Source of the DNA: a virus
Reading direction: 5' to 3' (one strand)
Virus record (IMG/VR): IMGVR_UViG_3300005098_000017
Span: 83,434-147,433 of that record
Length of the DNA stretch: 64,000 nt
Part shown: one piece after another, positions 25,418-35,200 of the stretch
How positions within the stretch are numbered: the stretch's first letter is position 1
How the letters are laid out: the number at the start of each line of letters is the position of its first letter
Notes under the pieces: model-generated
Seen by the model: only the letters and a program-made list of their open reading frames with translations
What the model was told of the DNA's origin: nothing
Databases searched by the model: none
Program-made: the position numbers and the translations under genes

Positions 25418-26095
25418 ATGGATCCCAAAGAGTATAAACAGCAGCATGGTGTTGATATTTTTGCGGTTGGTTGTAATGTTCTGAAAAATACTTATAAGGC
25501 ATATTTTCCTATTATGTCTGTTGCTGATCTTACGACTGATGTTATGTATAATGACCCTGCGCGGGTTCATCTATTAAATGTTGTCCGTAACCTTGTTGAA
25601 AAGATAAGTTTAGGAACGATGACTGATGATGATTTGGTTGCTGTCATGGGTGGTTGCATTCATCTCGAAAAGAATATGCAACCTATTGATCCGATGTCTG
25701 TAGAGAATGCTATAGCTAAGCTCTTAGCTGAACGGTGGATTACTGCGATGGGCTTCTTTGATACACCGCGGGTTTATGTTGCTGAGGTGGATGGGCAAAC
25801 ATGCGATGTTGTTGAAACTGTTTATGCAGGTAAGGTTTACAAAATTTATCTAAAGCCTATATCAGGTGACAATGATCCTCGTATTGAGCATGTGTTGAAG
25901 GTCTTGGGTAGAGAGTATACGATTGATCAGACATATGATGTATTTAGAAGCTCGGTTGTGAAGGTTGAAGCCGCGCCCTTTGGGCAGCTATCGTTTGAGG
26001 ATGTTGAACTTAATGATAAAGTGCTGTTTGCAAGTGCTGTTATGGCGTGGATTGAGAATACAGGTAGCATTGAATATGATTACGAAATTATATAA
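25418..26095 (+). CDS. Probable tail assembly chaperone
   Basis: This encodes 225 residues after a 27-base gap with the ribosome site AGGGGTGG. It is an ordinary soluble, slightly acidic protein with no recognised motif. Together with the next short gene (its stop overlaps that ATG, TAATG) it occupies the usual place of the paired tail assembly chaperones, between tail tube and the long tape-measure-type gene. No clear slippery sequence for a programmed frameshift was found at the junction, so the two are probably separate products. The call rests on order and size. Confidence 0.6.
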   Translation: MDPKEYKQQHGVDIFAVGCNVLKNTYKAYFPIMSVADLTTDVMYNDPARVHLLNVVRNLVEKISLGTMTDDDLVAVMGGCIHLEKNMQPIDPMSVENAIAKLLAERWITAMGFFDTPRVYVAEVDGQTCDVVETVYAGKVYKIYLKPISGDNDPRIEHVLKVLGREYTIDQTYDVFRSSVVKVEAAPFGQLSFEDVELNDKVLFASAVMAWIENTGSIEYDYEII

Positions 26096-26472
26096 TGAAT
26101 CTTATACGTATTAAGTATGAGGATACCACCTATGAATTTAATTATCCCACCCTATTTGATTACTACTTGTTTATTGATGGTCAAAAAGTTCGGGTATTTG
26201 ATCGCCTCGCATTAAAGGATTATAGTATTCCATCAATTAAGAAGGTGCGCATTATAACCATCCTCTTTCGTCACTTCCCCGCCTTTGCTACAGAGGATGA
26301 GGTATTTTCCAATATACCGGATGCTGGTGGTTTAATTTATTTAATACGGGTGTTTGGATATAAACCTCACGAATTATTGCAGTTAAATCCTTATGAGCTT
26401 GATTTTGCGGTAAGGTTGGCGGAATATATAAACAATCCAAAACTAGAGAATGACAGTAGTCCGCAGGAATAA
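26095..26472 (+). CDS. Probable second tail assembly chaperone
   Basis: This encodes 125 residues from an ATG overlapping the previous stop. It looks like a small alpha/beta protein (IRIKYEDTTYEFNYPTLFDY at the start and a helical end, HELLQLNPYELDFAVRLAEY). Its final 23 bases overlap the start of the giant gene. Size and position match chaperones that wrap the tape measure during assembly, such as those of SPO1- and XkdN-type tails. Sequence evidence alone is weak. Confidence 0.58.
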   Translation: MNLIRIKYEDTTYEFNYPTLFDYYLFIDGQKVRVFDRLALKDYSIPSIKKVRIITILFRHFPAFATEDEVFSNIPDAGGLIYLIRVFGYKPHELLQLNPYELDFAVRLAEYINNPKLENDSSPQE

Positions 26473-29400
26473 GCCCTTTCTTTTCCAGAGTGATTTAGCA
26501 CGCATACGCACAGATGAGACATTGCGCAGCCGTTATGGGTGGGGTCGTACACTTTTGCGTTTTGGAGTGGCGATGGCTTCCTTTGCTGTTTTGTCTTATG
26601 GTGCGCGTTCCTTATCGCGTGCATGGCGTGCATTGGCCACATCTGGAGCATTATCACGGAAGTTTGTTGAAGGCGTTAAGGTAGTAAAGAAGTTAGGGCT
26701 TGAGCAGGGTAACTTACTTGATGTAATATTATCAGTATCTAGGCGTGCGCGTCGAGTTGCTTATAAATATGTTAAGTGGTCGCAAGATTATAGGGATGCG
26801 TCGCGGCTTCTGCATTTTGGTAAGGCATTAAGGAAAATATGGAGCGGTGGTAAAGCATCATTAAAGGGTTTTAGGAAGGCGCGTGAGGCTTATCGACGGG
26901 TTGGATTACGAGGTGCATTGTTTGGTGCCTTTTTGCGTGGTGCAGAAAGAGGTGTTGGATTTGCGATTTTATCTTCGGCTGCTGATGCATTAACACATTC
27001 ATTTATAACACCTGCGGATAGAGAGAAGACAAGAAAGTATGGTCCTGTTGCTCGTGTGAAGCGTTTTTTCACTGATGCTGTCCTATTTAGTGGATTACAA
27101 GGACTTTGGGGTGTATCAAAAGTTGCCTTTCCTACCTATATACATAGGTATAGCCCACAAATACAGCGTTTTCTTACCCGCATTGGAGCGCCTACTTATG
27201 TGGCTAAGTTTTATGGATGGAGGCGTCGCTTCTATGATTATCTAATTCGTGCTATAGAATATAAGCAGAAGTTTACTCAGAAATTGCAAGGTGCTAATAT
27301 ATGGCAGCACATAAAGCAGCAGATGAAGGAGCATCCCGGGTTAGGTGCTATTGCAACCTATTTGCGGGAGCAGATAAGGGAAGCTCATCTACATGCTAAG
27401 AAATCGTTTAGGAGGCCGGGTGGATTTCCACCAAGGAGTGGTTATGATACAGTTATAACAATGATGAATTATGCGAAAGAGGTTAATGTTAAGGATCCTA
27501 AGTTTGCAGCGGAGATTGCAGCTCAAGCTGTTGGACGTTATAAAGGTGTGAGTAAGTGGCGGCGGCTTCTTAATATCGAACGTGAAAGGTTGACCAAGAA
27601 GCAGGCTGTTGCTTTCAGGGAGATGCTTGAGAAAATGGGGTTTAGCAAGTCATGGATCGAGACATTAAAGGGGGAGGAACGCAAGTTTTATGAGAATCTG
27701 TATTACCGTGTGATGAGGGGACCATTGTTCCATGGTCCCGGATGGTTTGAAGTAGCCGGGCAAAAGTTTTCACAGTATGAGACGCGTTATTTTGTAAAAA
27801 GAATTCTCCAGAATCTATATGCTGGTCGATGGAGGGGGGTTACACGCATTTTGGCTTCTGCGGCGGGCTTAGACCTCTATGCCAACCGCAGACCTGTATT
27901 TATCTTCCATCCTACCATGGATATTCCGATGAGCGTTCCTATACCGACTGATGAGGGTGTTCGTATGCTACGCTTGGTAACCGAACGTGGTAATGATCGG
28001 GTTCGTCATGGGATTGTATTCTTACAGAATAAATTGTACAGATTATCGCCAACGGAGGAGGGTGGTGAATACTTTGTGGATAGGGTTATAGAGAATGTTA
28101 AATTATATGAGAGCCCGGCTTATAACATATTAAAGAGGGAGTTAACGCAGTATTATATCAAGCAGAGGCGGCGCACGGATGAGATAGGTTTGCGTCCACC
28201 AGGTGAATATGTTAGGGATATAATCAGGAAATTATCGCGGGGTGTTGATAAGGCTAGCTTAGAGGAATTGGTTAATGTATATAAGTCAACCCGTTCGACG
28301 GCCCATATTATCTTTGGTAAATTGTTATCAAAGAAGGAGGTCCGTGAGGTTGCATCGCAGATCTTGGAGCAATTAGGCGCGAGTAGAGCGCAAAGGATCT
28401 TGCAGATGGATGAGGCATCATTAATCAGGGAACTTGAGAAGGTTATAGAAAAGCCTGCACAAGTAACAGAGCGGCTTCGTAACAAGTTTATCTATCTTAT
28501 AAACGCATCACGGAGTAGGATGAGGACTATGAAGGATCTTTTGAATCAGGAGTTTATAGGTTCTGGATATGCAGAAGCACGGGCTAGGCATGTTATTGAG
28601 TCGTTCTTAATTGAGCAGCATTTGACACCAGAAATAAGGGCGAAATTCTTTAGCAGGCTTGCTGAGGAGCAGTTGATCGGGAAGTGGATAAGGAAGCCGG
28701 CTTATACACATTTCTTCAAAGCATTAGCAGAGCTAGCACCTGTTGAGATGGATGCAGAAGCTCTAAGGTCTACTATAAAGGGCGCGCTTAATGATATTGT
28801 AGTCGGTTGGAAAAAATTACCTACAGTTGATCCATTTAGGCCGATATCTGCCTTATTCCAGTATGGTGGATTGGGTATCCACAGGTTATTTGAACCTACC
28901 ATAGAAGGTATACGGGTAATGGGTACTACAGTACCATTTACTGTTGTTAGAGAAGGTATGAGTCCATTTAAACGGTATACGGTAACAAGTTTATTGTTTT
29001 CCCATCACTTACGGCGCATATGGGGATTTATGGATTATGTAAGCAAAGCTCCTCGCAAGTTTCCTATTATCAGGCATTTATTAAGGCGATTAGACCCTAG
29101 ATTGGCTGATACGGCGCATATCTTTCCATTTGAGACTAATACTACTGGTTGGACGGCTTCAGATATGATAAAGAATTTATGGAAGCCGGCGGCTACATTA
29201 TTGGCATTAGGTGTAGGATATAAGGCTGTTGATACATTCTTTGATGAAAGTGGTTTATTTGAAGGGACTGCATTAGGAGAGGGGTTGACACCTGCTATAC
29301 TGGATGCATATGCATTAGGTCGTCTTTCTTTGGCAAGAGTATTGGATATTGCAGGTGTAACTGATGCAGCGCGGTATTTAGAGGGATTAATGCCGGGGTC

Positions 29401-32281
29401 TATGACATGGTTACCAGGTGCACTATATGGCGTATGGAAGTTTGCACCTGCGGGGCCGGCGGCTTCCGCTATGGGTGCATTAATAATGGGTGCTGTTAAT
29501 AAAATGTTAGCGCCATTTTTGCCTGATTTAACAAAGAGTTACGATCAGCTGAAGAGGATATATAGAGGTGAGGAGTATGTGCCTGTAAGGAGAGCAAGGT
29601 ATTGGCCTTTATCTTTAACCCCTTGGGAGGGTTATGATATTGAATATTGGCGGCCTTCTCTATGGTTCATTGTAAGACAGCAGGCAAAATATACTCCTGA
29701 TATAAGTGGTAGCAAGATACAATCCTTATTACAGGGTGATTGGTTATTTGGATTTAATCCATTGCGTGCATTTGATCCATATGCTAAAGAGAGGCAACAT
29801 TATTTCTCTAGGCCGGCGCCTCTCACACAGTTGCCATTTTGGGATGTGCCAGTTATAGGGCCGTTTTTAGCTTTAACTGTTGGGCAGGTATTGAAACCAC
29901 AGCAGATGATGCATACAGCCTTTTTGAAGGAGATGTATCCCGGTGAGTATGGTGTGCCGAAGGGTGAAGTTGTCACACCGGAGGATTTATCTAATCCTGA
30001 TCAATATGTATCAGCTATGCAATCCAATCAAGCTGTTGCAATGTTAATGAATAGATATGCGGGGCGGGCTTACAGGCATGTCACAGGAGATATGCTTAAT
30101 AGAGGTATAACAGAAACTCTGTATAGATCGATGGAGATGGCGGGCTTAAGAGGTTACCTAACATCGTTATTATTAGGAACACAGACACCGCTTAATTTCA
30201 GTAGGTACCTAGAAATGTATGGTGAGAACGAAGGGTTTTTATCTGAATACTGGAACATGGAACTTAATGATGTAGCTGGTGGGTTATCTGAGATGATAAG
30301 AAGATTCCGGCCTGACAAGCGGATAAATACAGTTAACCCTATCCCCAACCTTATGGCACAATTTTTACCCGAAGGAGAGTATGGTGGTAGCGATTTTCTA
30401 CATGGTGATCCTTATACTAAAATTCCTATGGGTTTCATAAGATTGCCGGGGACTGGATATGAGGCAACACATAATGTAATGCATACATTTCCTGCATCGT
30501 TAAGAATGTTGGGTAAGACAGTAACAGAGATAAGGGACATTATGGCCGGGTGGGAGGATATTATTGAGGAGAGAACGGAGCGGGAGCTAAATAGATTTTA
30601 TGATGCTAAGAAGATTGTGCAGGGATTGCTTGAGATATCAGGACAGAATGTTGAGATGGATGTGCAGATTTACGATCCATATAACAACATTGTTGGTACC
30701 GTTGATGCAGTTGTGAGGAGAGGGCGATTTAGGCAACCTATTATTATACGTCCTGTTAGTGAGGAGGAATTTAGGGAGCTTGTTGCCCCGAAGGAGGAGC
30801 ATGCGAGTCAGGTAAATTTTGCTATGAAGTTTTTTGGTGCGAAGACGGGTAAGTTGATTTATGTGAATGTAAGATCGCCTGAACAGATTAAGACATATAC
30901 CATCTTTTTTGATCCATCAAGGTTAAGAGAGGATATAAGTGCATTAAAGAGGGCGAGGGAACAGGCTGGTGAGTTGTTAAGGGCAGGAGCTGTTTTTGAT
31001 TATGGTCGTAGTTATAGCTGGTTTGATAGATATAGAATTTTAGCTGATGTTGCTCCTTTATCTGATCAATATAAGCAGGCGCGTGCTATTATATTGAAGC
31101 AATTGCAACAGGGATTTTTGCCACCTGAGTTATGGGATGAGGTGCATGAGATTGAGCGAAGGCGGCGGCTTCAGCTTTTAAAATATCCTATGTATGTGCG
31201 TCGTTTTACTGGTGAAAATGTTGTTGAAACGGTGCAGAAGCTTTTGCATCCGCCCAGGCTTTCCGGCAGGGAGTTATCGCTATCTTTGAATCCATATTTA
31301 AGGTCGCCTGATGAATACAGTTTACCAGAAAGGATCGTAGGTAGTATCTGGGAGACATTTACACATTTACCAACACCTTATAATAGGAAATTCTTTTTCC
31401 AGTACTCACCGTCAGAGATTTATAAGTATTTCCATTTATATGATCGGGAGTATAAAGCATGGACGCGGCCTATTGAGGATTGGGTTAAGCCGCAGGTTAG
31501 GACGATGCTTGCTTCACAAGGCGTAATGGAGGGCGTGGCTTCATGGGCTACAGCAGGTTATGCTGTTGGTAGGTTATACGGCGGGCTTATAGGTGCAGTG
31601 GCTGGATCCATATATGGGTTGATACCTAAGCCGCCGATGATACCGGAGGATGTGGAGAAGGCGCGCGAGGCTTATTCGTATTATGATAAATTGAAATATG
31701 CACGTAACATGCAGTTTTATGTTATGACAGGTAATAGAATATATGAGGAGCGTGCTGAGCGGACCTTATTGGGTGCGAAGAACTTACGTGATTATGTAAG
31801 AGCATTACCACGTTTTGAGCGCCCATTTACTGTAGCGTTTATGAACATAACTGATGAGAGTGAAAGAGAAAGGATAAGGCAGATTATATCACCTGAGGCG
31901 CGTCGTGCCTTGGATGCAGCATGGGCGAGACGTGAATTGCGGTATAGTGTTGAAGAAGGTGGTTATGAAGAGGTACCGAGAACACCAGCTAATTGGGCTG
32001 GTTGGATTTTTGCGATACCTGATGAGGATATTTATGTGAAGGAGCTTGAGCAGCGGGGTGTTGATCCTCTAGATTTTGGTTATGGTTATCATGGTCAGGC
32101 AGCTGCTGTACGCCGTCTATCTGAAGATTTTGCTATACCTGATCAGACGGTAGATGTAGTCAATATTATGGATGTACAGGAAACAATAGTCAGGTCATTG
32201 CAGGCGCAGGGTATTAGTGCTTCTGTATCCATCATGGGATTTGATAATAGTAGAAGAGTTGATGTCGTTATTTATAAATAA
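26450..32281 (+). CDS. Giant basic protein in tape-measure position with a PD-(D/E)XK-like region
   Basis: This encodes 1943 residues. The N-terminus is Arg-rich and then has a short hydrophobic segment (LLRFGVAMASFAVLSYGA). Further Gly/Ala-rich hydrophobic stretches occur near 1010-1030 and 1695-1720 (YAVGRLYGGLIGAVAGSIYG). Long basic helical regions dominate. Around residues 1410-1475, IVGTVDAVV (Asp1419), then QPIIIRPV (1431-1436) and HASQVNFAMKFFGAKTGKLIYVN resemble a PD-(D/E)XK nuclease core of the RecB/Cas4 type, but the usual Asp/Glu-x-Lys is replaced by IIRPV, so it is probably inactive. The place after the chaperones is that of a tape measure. With the next protein it may fill the tube and enter the cell with DNA. 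Confidence 0.7.
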   Translation: MTVVRRNKPFLFQSDLARIRTDETLRSRYGWGRTLLRFGVAMASFAVLSYGARSLSRAWRALATSGALSRKFVEGVKVVKKLGLEQGNLLDVILSVSRRARRVAYKYVKWSQDYRDASRLLHFGKALRKIWSGGKASLKGFRKAREAYRRVGLRGALFGAFLRGAERGVGFAILSSAADALTHSFITPADREKTRKYGPVARVKRFFTDAVLFSGLQGLWGVSKVAFPTYIHRYSPQIQRFLTRIGAPTYVAKFYGWRRRFYDYLIRAIEYKQKFTQKLQGANIWQHIKQQMKEHPGLGAIATYLREQIREAHLHAKKSFRRPGGFPPRSGYDTVITMMNYAKEVNVKDPKFAAEIAAQAVGRYKGVSKWRRLLNIERERLTKKQAVAFREMLEKMGFSKSWIETLKGEERKFYENLYYRVMRGPLFHGPGWFEVAGQKFSQYETRYFVKRILQNLYAGRWRGVTRILASAAGLDLYANRRPVFIFHPTMDIPMSVPIPTDEGVRMLRLVTERGNDRVRHGIVFLQNKLYRLSPTEEGGEYFVDRVIENVKLYESPAYNILKRELTQYYIKQRRRTDEIGLRPPGEYVRDIIRKLSRGVDKASLEELVNVYKSTRSTAHIIFGKLLSKKEVREVASQILEQLGASRAQRILQMDEASLIRELEKVIEKPAQVTERLRNKFIYLINASRSRMRTMKDLLNQEFIGSGYAEARARHVIESFLIEQHLTPEIRAKFFSRLAEEQLIGKWIRKPAYTHFFKALAELAPVEMDAEALRSTIKGALNDIVVGWKKLPTVDPFRPISALFQYGGLGIHRLFEPTIEGIRVMGTTVPFTVVREGMSPFKRYTVTSLLFSHHLRRIWGFMDYVSKAPRKFPIIRHLLRRLDPRLADTAHIFPFETNTTGWTASDMIKNLWKPAATLLALGVGYKAVDTFFDESGLFEGTALGEGLTPAILDAYALGRLSLARVLDIAGVTDAARYLEGLMPGSMTWLPGALYGVWKFAPAGPAASAMGALIMGAVNKMLAPFLPDLTKSYDQLKRIYRGEEYVPVRRARYWPLSLTPWEGYDIEYWRPSLWFIVRQQAKYTPDISGSKIQSLLQGDWLFGFNPLRAFDPYAKERQHYFSRPAPLTQLPFWDVPVIGPFLALTVGQVLKPQQMMHTAFLKEMYPGEYGVPKGEVVTPEDLSNPDQYVSAMQSNQAVAMLMNRYAGRAYRHVTGDMLNRGITETLYRSMEMAGLRGYLTSLLLGTQTPLNFSRYLEMYGENEGFLSEYWNMELNDVAGGLSEMIRRFRPDKRINTVNPIPNLMAQFLPEGEYGGSDFLHGDPYTKIPMGFIRLPGTGYEATHNVMHTFPASLRMLGKTVTEIRDIMAGWEDIIEERTERELNRFYDAKKIVQGLLEISGQNVEMDVQIYDPYNNIVGTVDAVVRRGRFRQPIIIRPVSEEEFRELVAPKEEHASQVNFAMKFFGAKTGKLIYVNVRSPEQIKTYTIFFDPSRLREDISALKRAREQAGELLRAGAVFDYGRSYSWFDRYRILADVAPLSDQYKQARAIILKQLQQGFLPPELWDEVHEIERRRRLQLLKYPMYVRRFTGENVVETVQKLLHPPRLSGRELSLSLNPYLRSPDEYSLPERIVGSIWETFTHLPTPYNRKFFFQYSPSEIYKYFHLYDREYKAWTRPIEDWVKPQVRTMLASQGVMEGVASWATAGYAVGRLYGGLIGAVAGSIYGLIPKPPMIPEDVEKAREAYSYYDKLKYARNMQFYVMTGNRIYEERAERTLLGAKNLRDYVRALPRFERPFTVAFMNITDESERERIRQIISPEARRALDAAWARRELRYSVEEGGYEEVPRTPANWAGWIFAIPDEDIYVKELEQRGVDPLDFGYGYHGQAAAVRRLSEDFAIPDQTVDVVNIMDVQETIVRSLQAQGISASVSIMGFDNSRRVDVVIYK

Positions 32282-35200
32282 TGGCAGTTATAAGGAAAAA
32301 ACATACATATTTGCGTACTTTTACACGCAGGAAGGAACGGGAGAAGGGCAACCGTTTTGCGAAGTTTGGACTGGGGGTTGCTGCTCTTGTGCCTATTGTT
32401 TATTTGGTCAGGGGGCGCGGCTTCGAAAGGCTACATGATTTTCTTAAGACCTTTGCTGAGGCTTCATATAAGAAAGAGGCGCGGGCTTCAGAAGCATCTC
32501 TATGGGCGTATGGGCCTCTTGATAGGATAAAAAAGGCATTCATGGATAATCCATTTTTGTCAGTACTGGGTAATGTTACCAAAAAAGAGGCACAGGGGAG
32601 ATCTGTAAGGGAGGTATTGAATAAGTTAAAAGATATTGTTGAGCTTCTGCGTGAATATTATTCAGTAGCTGAAATAAGAAAATTATTTAATGAGGATATT
32701 ATTCCTTATGCTGATAAAGCGTCTAAGCTTATTGTTGAGGAGGAGAAGCAATTAGTATATAAGTATCAGTTAATGTTTGAGCGGGCGCTTAAGATTCTCA
32801 CGAGGAAGATTAATGAAAAAGGGTGGCTTCCGCGAGACCCATTTCATTTTCGTCTCCTAAGTAAGTATTTACCACATAGCTACAAATTTGGATTGTTTTA
32901 TGGTACGATGCCGAGTTTTTCGGCGCCTCTATTTGAGATTTCTACAGCTAGTGGGCAGTTTGCACAGATTTTCCAAAGGGAGGTAAAGAATCTATCAGAA
33001 AGTGAGGTTTTACTTGGTCAACATGTTGAGCAGGTTATAAAAGATTATGTAAAAAAGCATGTGGTTGTGAATCCTGAGTGGGAGCTTGCTGCTAGTGAGG
33101 TGTTTAAGCATCTATCAGCTGAGGAGCATTTACAGGTCCGAAATCTTGTTACAAGAATTACAGAGCAGGTAGCTAAGTGGTTGCATCGTCATGCCGGTAT
33201 TGATGCAACAGATTTGCCTGATGTGCATGTTGTTATAAAGGCGCAGCGTTATTATGATGTTCCTATGCTAGTTGCTCAGCTGTCGGTTGTTGATCTGCGT
33301 GGGGTCAAAAGGAGTATAGAGATCAAGCTTGGTGTTCCCCAGAAAAGTGGATTGATGGCAGCTATAGGAAATTATCCAACAGCAAATGTCAGATTTGCTC
33401 AAGGTAACAGGGTAAGGTCGATCTTTTCCTTGAAGCTGGAGCGCTTAGGCGAGATGTTTGAGCATGCCTTGAACGATTTATACGAAGGGAAGTCAGAGGA
33501 TTATGTTACCAGACGCATTCATAGAATCATTGGACGATATGATTTATATGGAACTGGGCGTAATGATAAAGCATTCCAGTTGGTGCATTCCATTGTTGAT
33601 AAGGACTTTAAGGATTATGCGGCTTATAATGCTAAAAAGAGATTTTTGAAGCGCGCCGCTGAGTTGGTGCTTGGTGTGAGAAAAGGTAAGTATCGGGTGT
33701 TTATGGATGCTGAGTGGGTTATGGCTGGTATATCGAGTACTGGGACTCAATATGCAGTGACTGAATCCCGCCGGCGCTTGATATGGAGTTTTGCCATACA
33801 AGTTTTTGATGATCTTGGTAATGAGGTTGATAAGTTGGTTGTATTTATAGATCCGAAGACGATAAGCGATGAGTTCTTCATGTCGCAGGTGCGTCGTTTT
33901 GGATTATCAAAGGCAGCTGCTGAGGAGGCATTAAAAGCGGTTAGAGGTCGTGTTGCGATGCCTGCTGGATATGTCAGAGTTGATAGTGAGATGGAGGCCA
34001 GCCGGCTTATATGCAAGAAAATAAAAGACATAATTAATAAATATGGTAAGGATGATCTACTTGTTATGGGTAAGAACTTCTGGAGCTCAGAGGTTGCATT
34101 GTTGGAGCGGGCCTTTAAAGCTGACAGTAATATATTAAATTATATCAAAAGAAAGTTAGTTGATATAGAGGATATATATAGGTTGGTATATGGTGCTAAG
34201 GCTATTAACAGGTCATTAAGTGTTGAGGCTATTCTCGATTATGTAAAGGTATCGGATGAAGGATCGAAGCTATTGGGCCGGCTTCTTAATTATGAACCGA
34301 GGGTTGAGGTCCAAGCGTTTGCTAATTTAGTTAGGTCGCTACATTTTGGTGAGCAAGATAACAGGATTGCATACATCCTATCAAAAATTGCGGAGAGCAT
34401 GGTTAATAATGATCCTGAGTTGCGTGAGAGAGTACTAAGGATTTATGATATTGTAGCGAAGTCACAGGGAGCTGTTTTATCATTTACAACGCAGCAGGAG
34501 TTCATGCAGCGGGCTTATAATTATGTAAAGGAGCAATTGAAATCTGTTGGTGTTGGTTCGCCTAATGCTGCGCGTAAGTGGCGTTTTGAATATCCGTTTA
34601 ATCCAGCTGATTGGGTTCCGCTATTTGTTCCCACCTTGGAGAAACAGAGGTATCAGTTAGGCCGCGGCTTACCTTTATCGGAGGCATCGAAAAGATTGCT
34701 TGAAACTCTTAAGAAGGAATATGCTAGGCGCGTATTAGGGTTGGGTGAGGCTGATATCAATTATCTAGGACCGGCGCTTATTTCTATGCCATTTAAGAGA
34801 TTCCTAGAACAGCAGATGTTATATAATGTCCGTAGTGTATTTACGATACCTGTCTTCTCAACATTTTTCCCATTTGCTGGCGAAGGACATATGTTTATAC
34901 ACAGGAGACTTACTGAGCTATCGACAGTAGTGCAGGAGGTGATTAGTCAGAAAATTCCGATAAGTAGGTTGGAGAATATGGATGCTCGTATGCAGTTGTG
35001 GGCGAAGCTTTTTGAATCTGCCATGGAGGCTGTTAAGACATCTCCGAAGCTGGGTGAGTTAATTAAGAGCAAATTTAATAATGATATTGTTAAGTTTTTG
35101 AGAGCTGTAGATTTGTCGATTGTTATTGGTAGATATCGTGGATGGATAAAGGATTCTGAGCGGTTGGCTAATGTTTTAGCGCAGTTGTTTCCGGGGTTTC

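Noticed and set aside
25418-26472. Programmed frameshift between the two chaperone-type genes
   Set aside because: No clear slippery heptamer or following structure was found at the TAATG junction or near the end of the second gene; simple coupling explains the arrangement.
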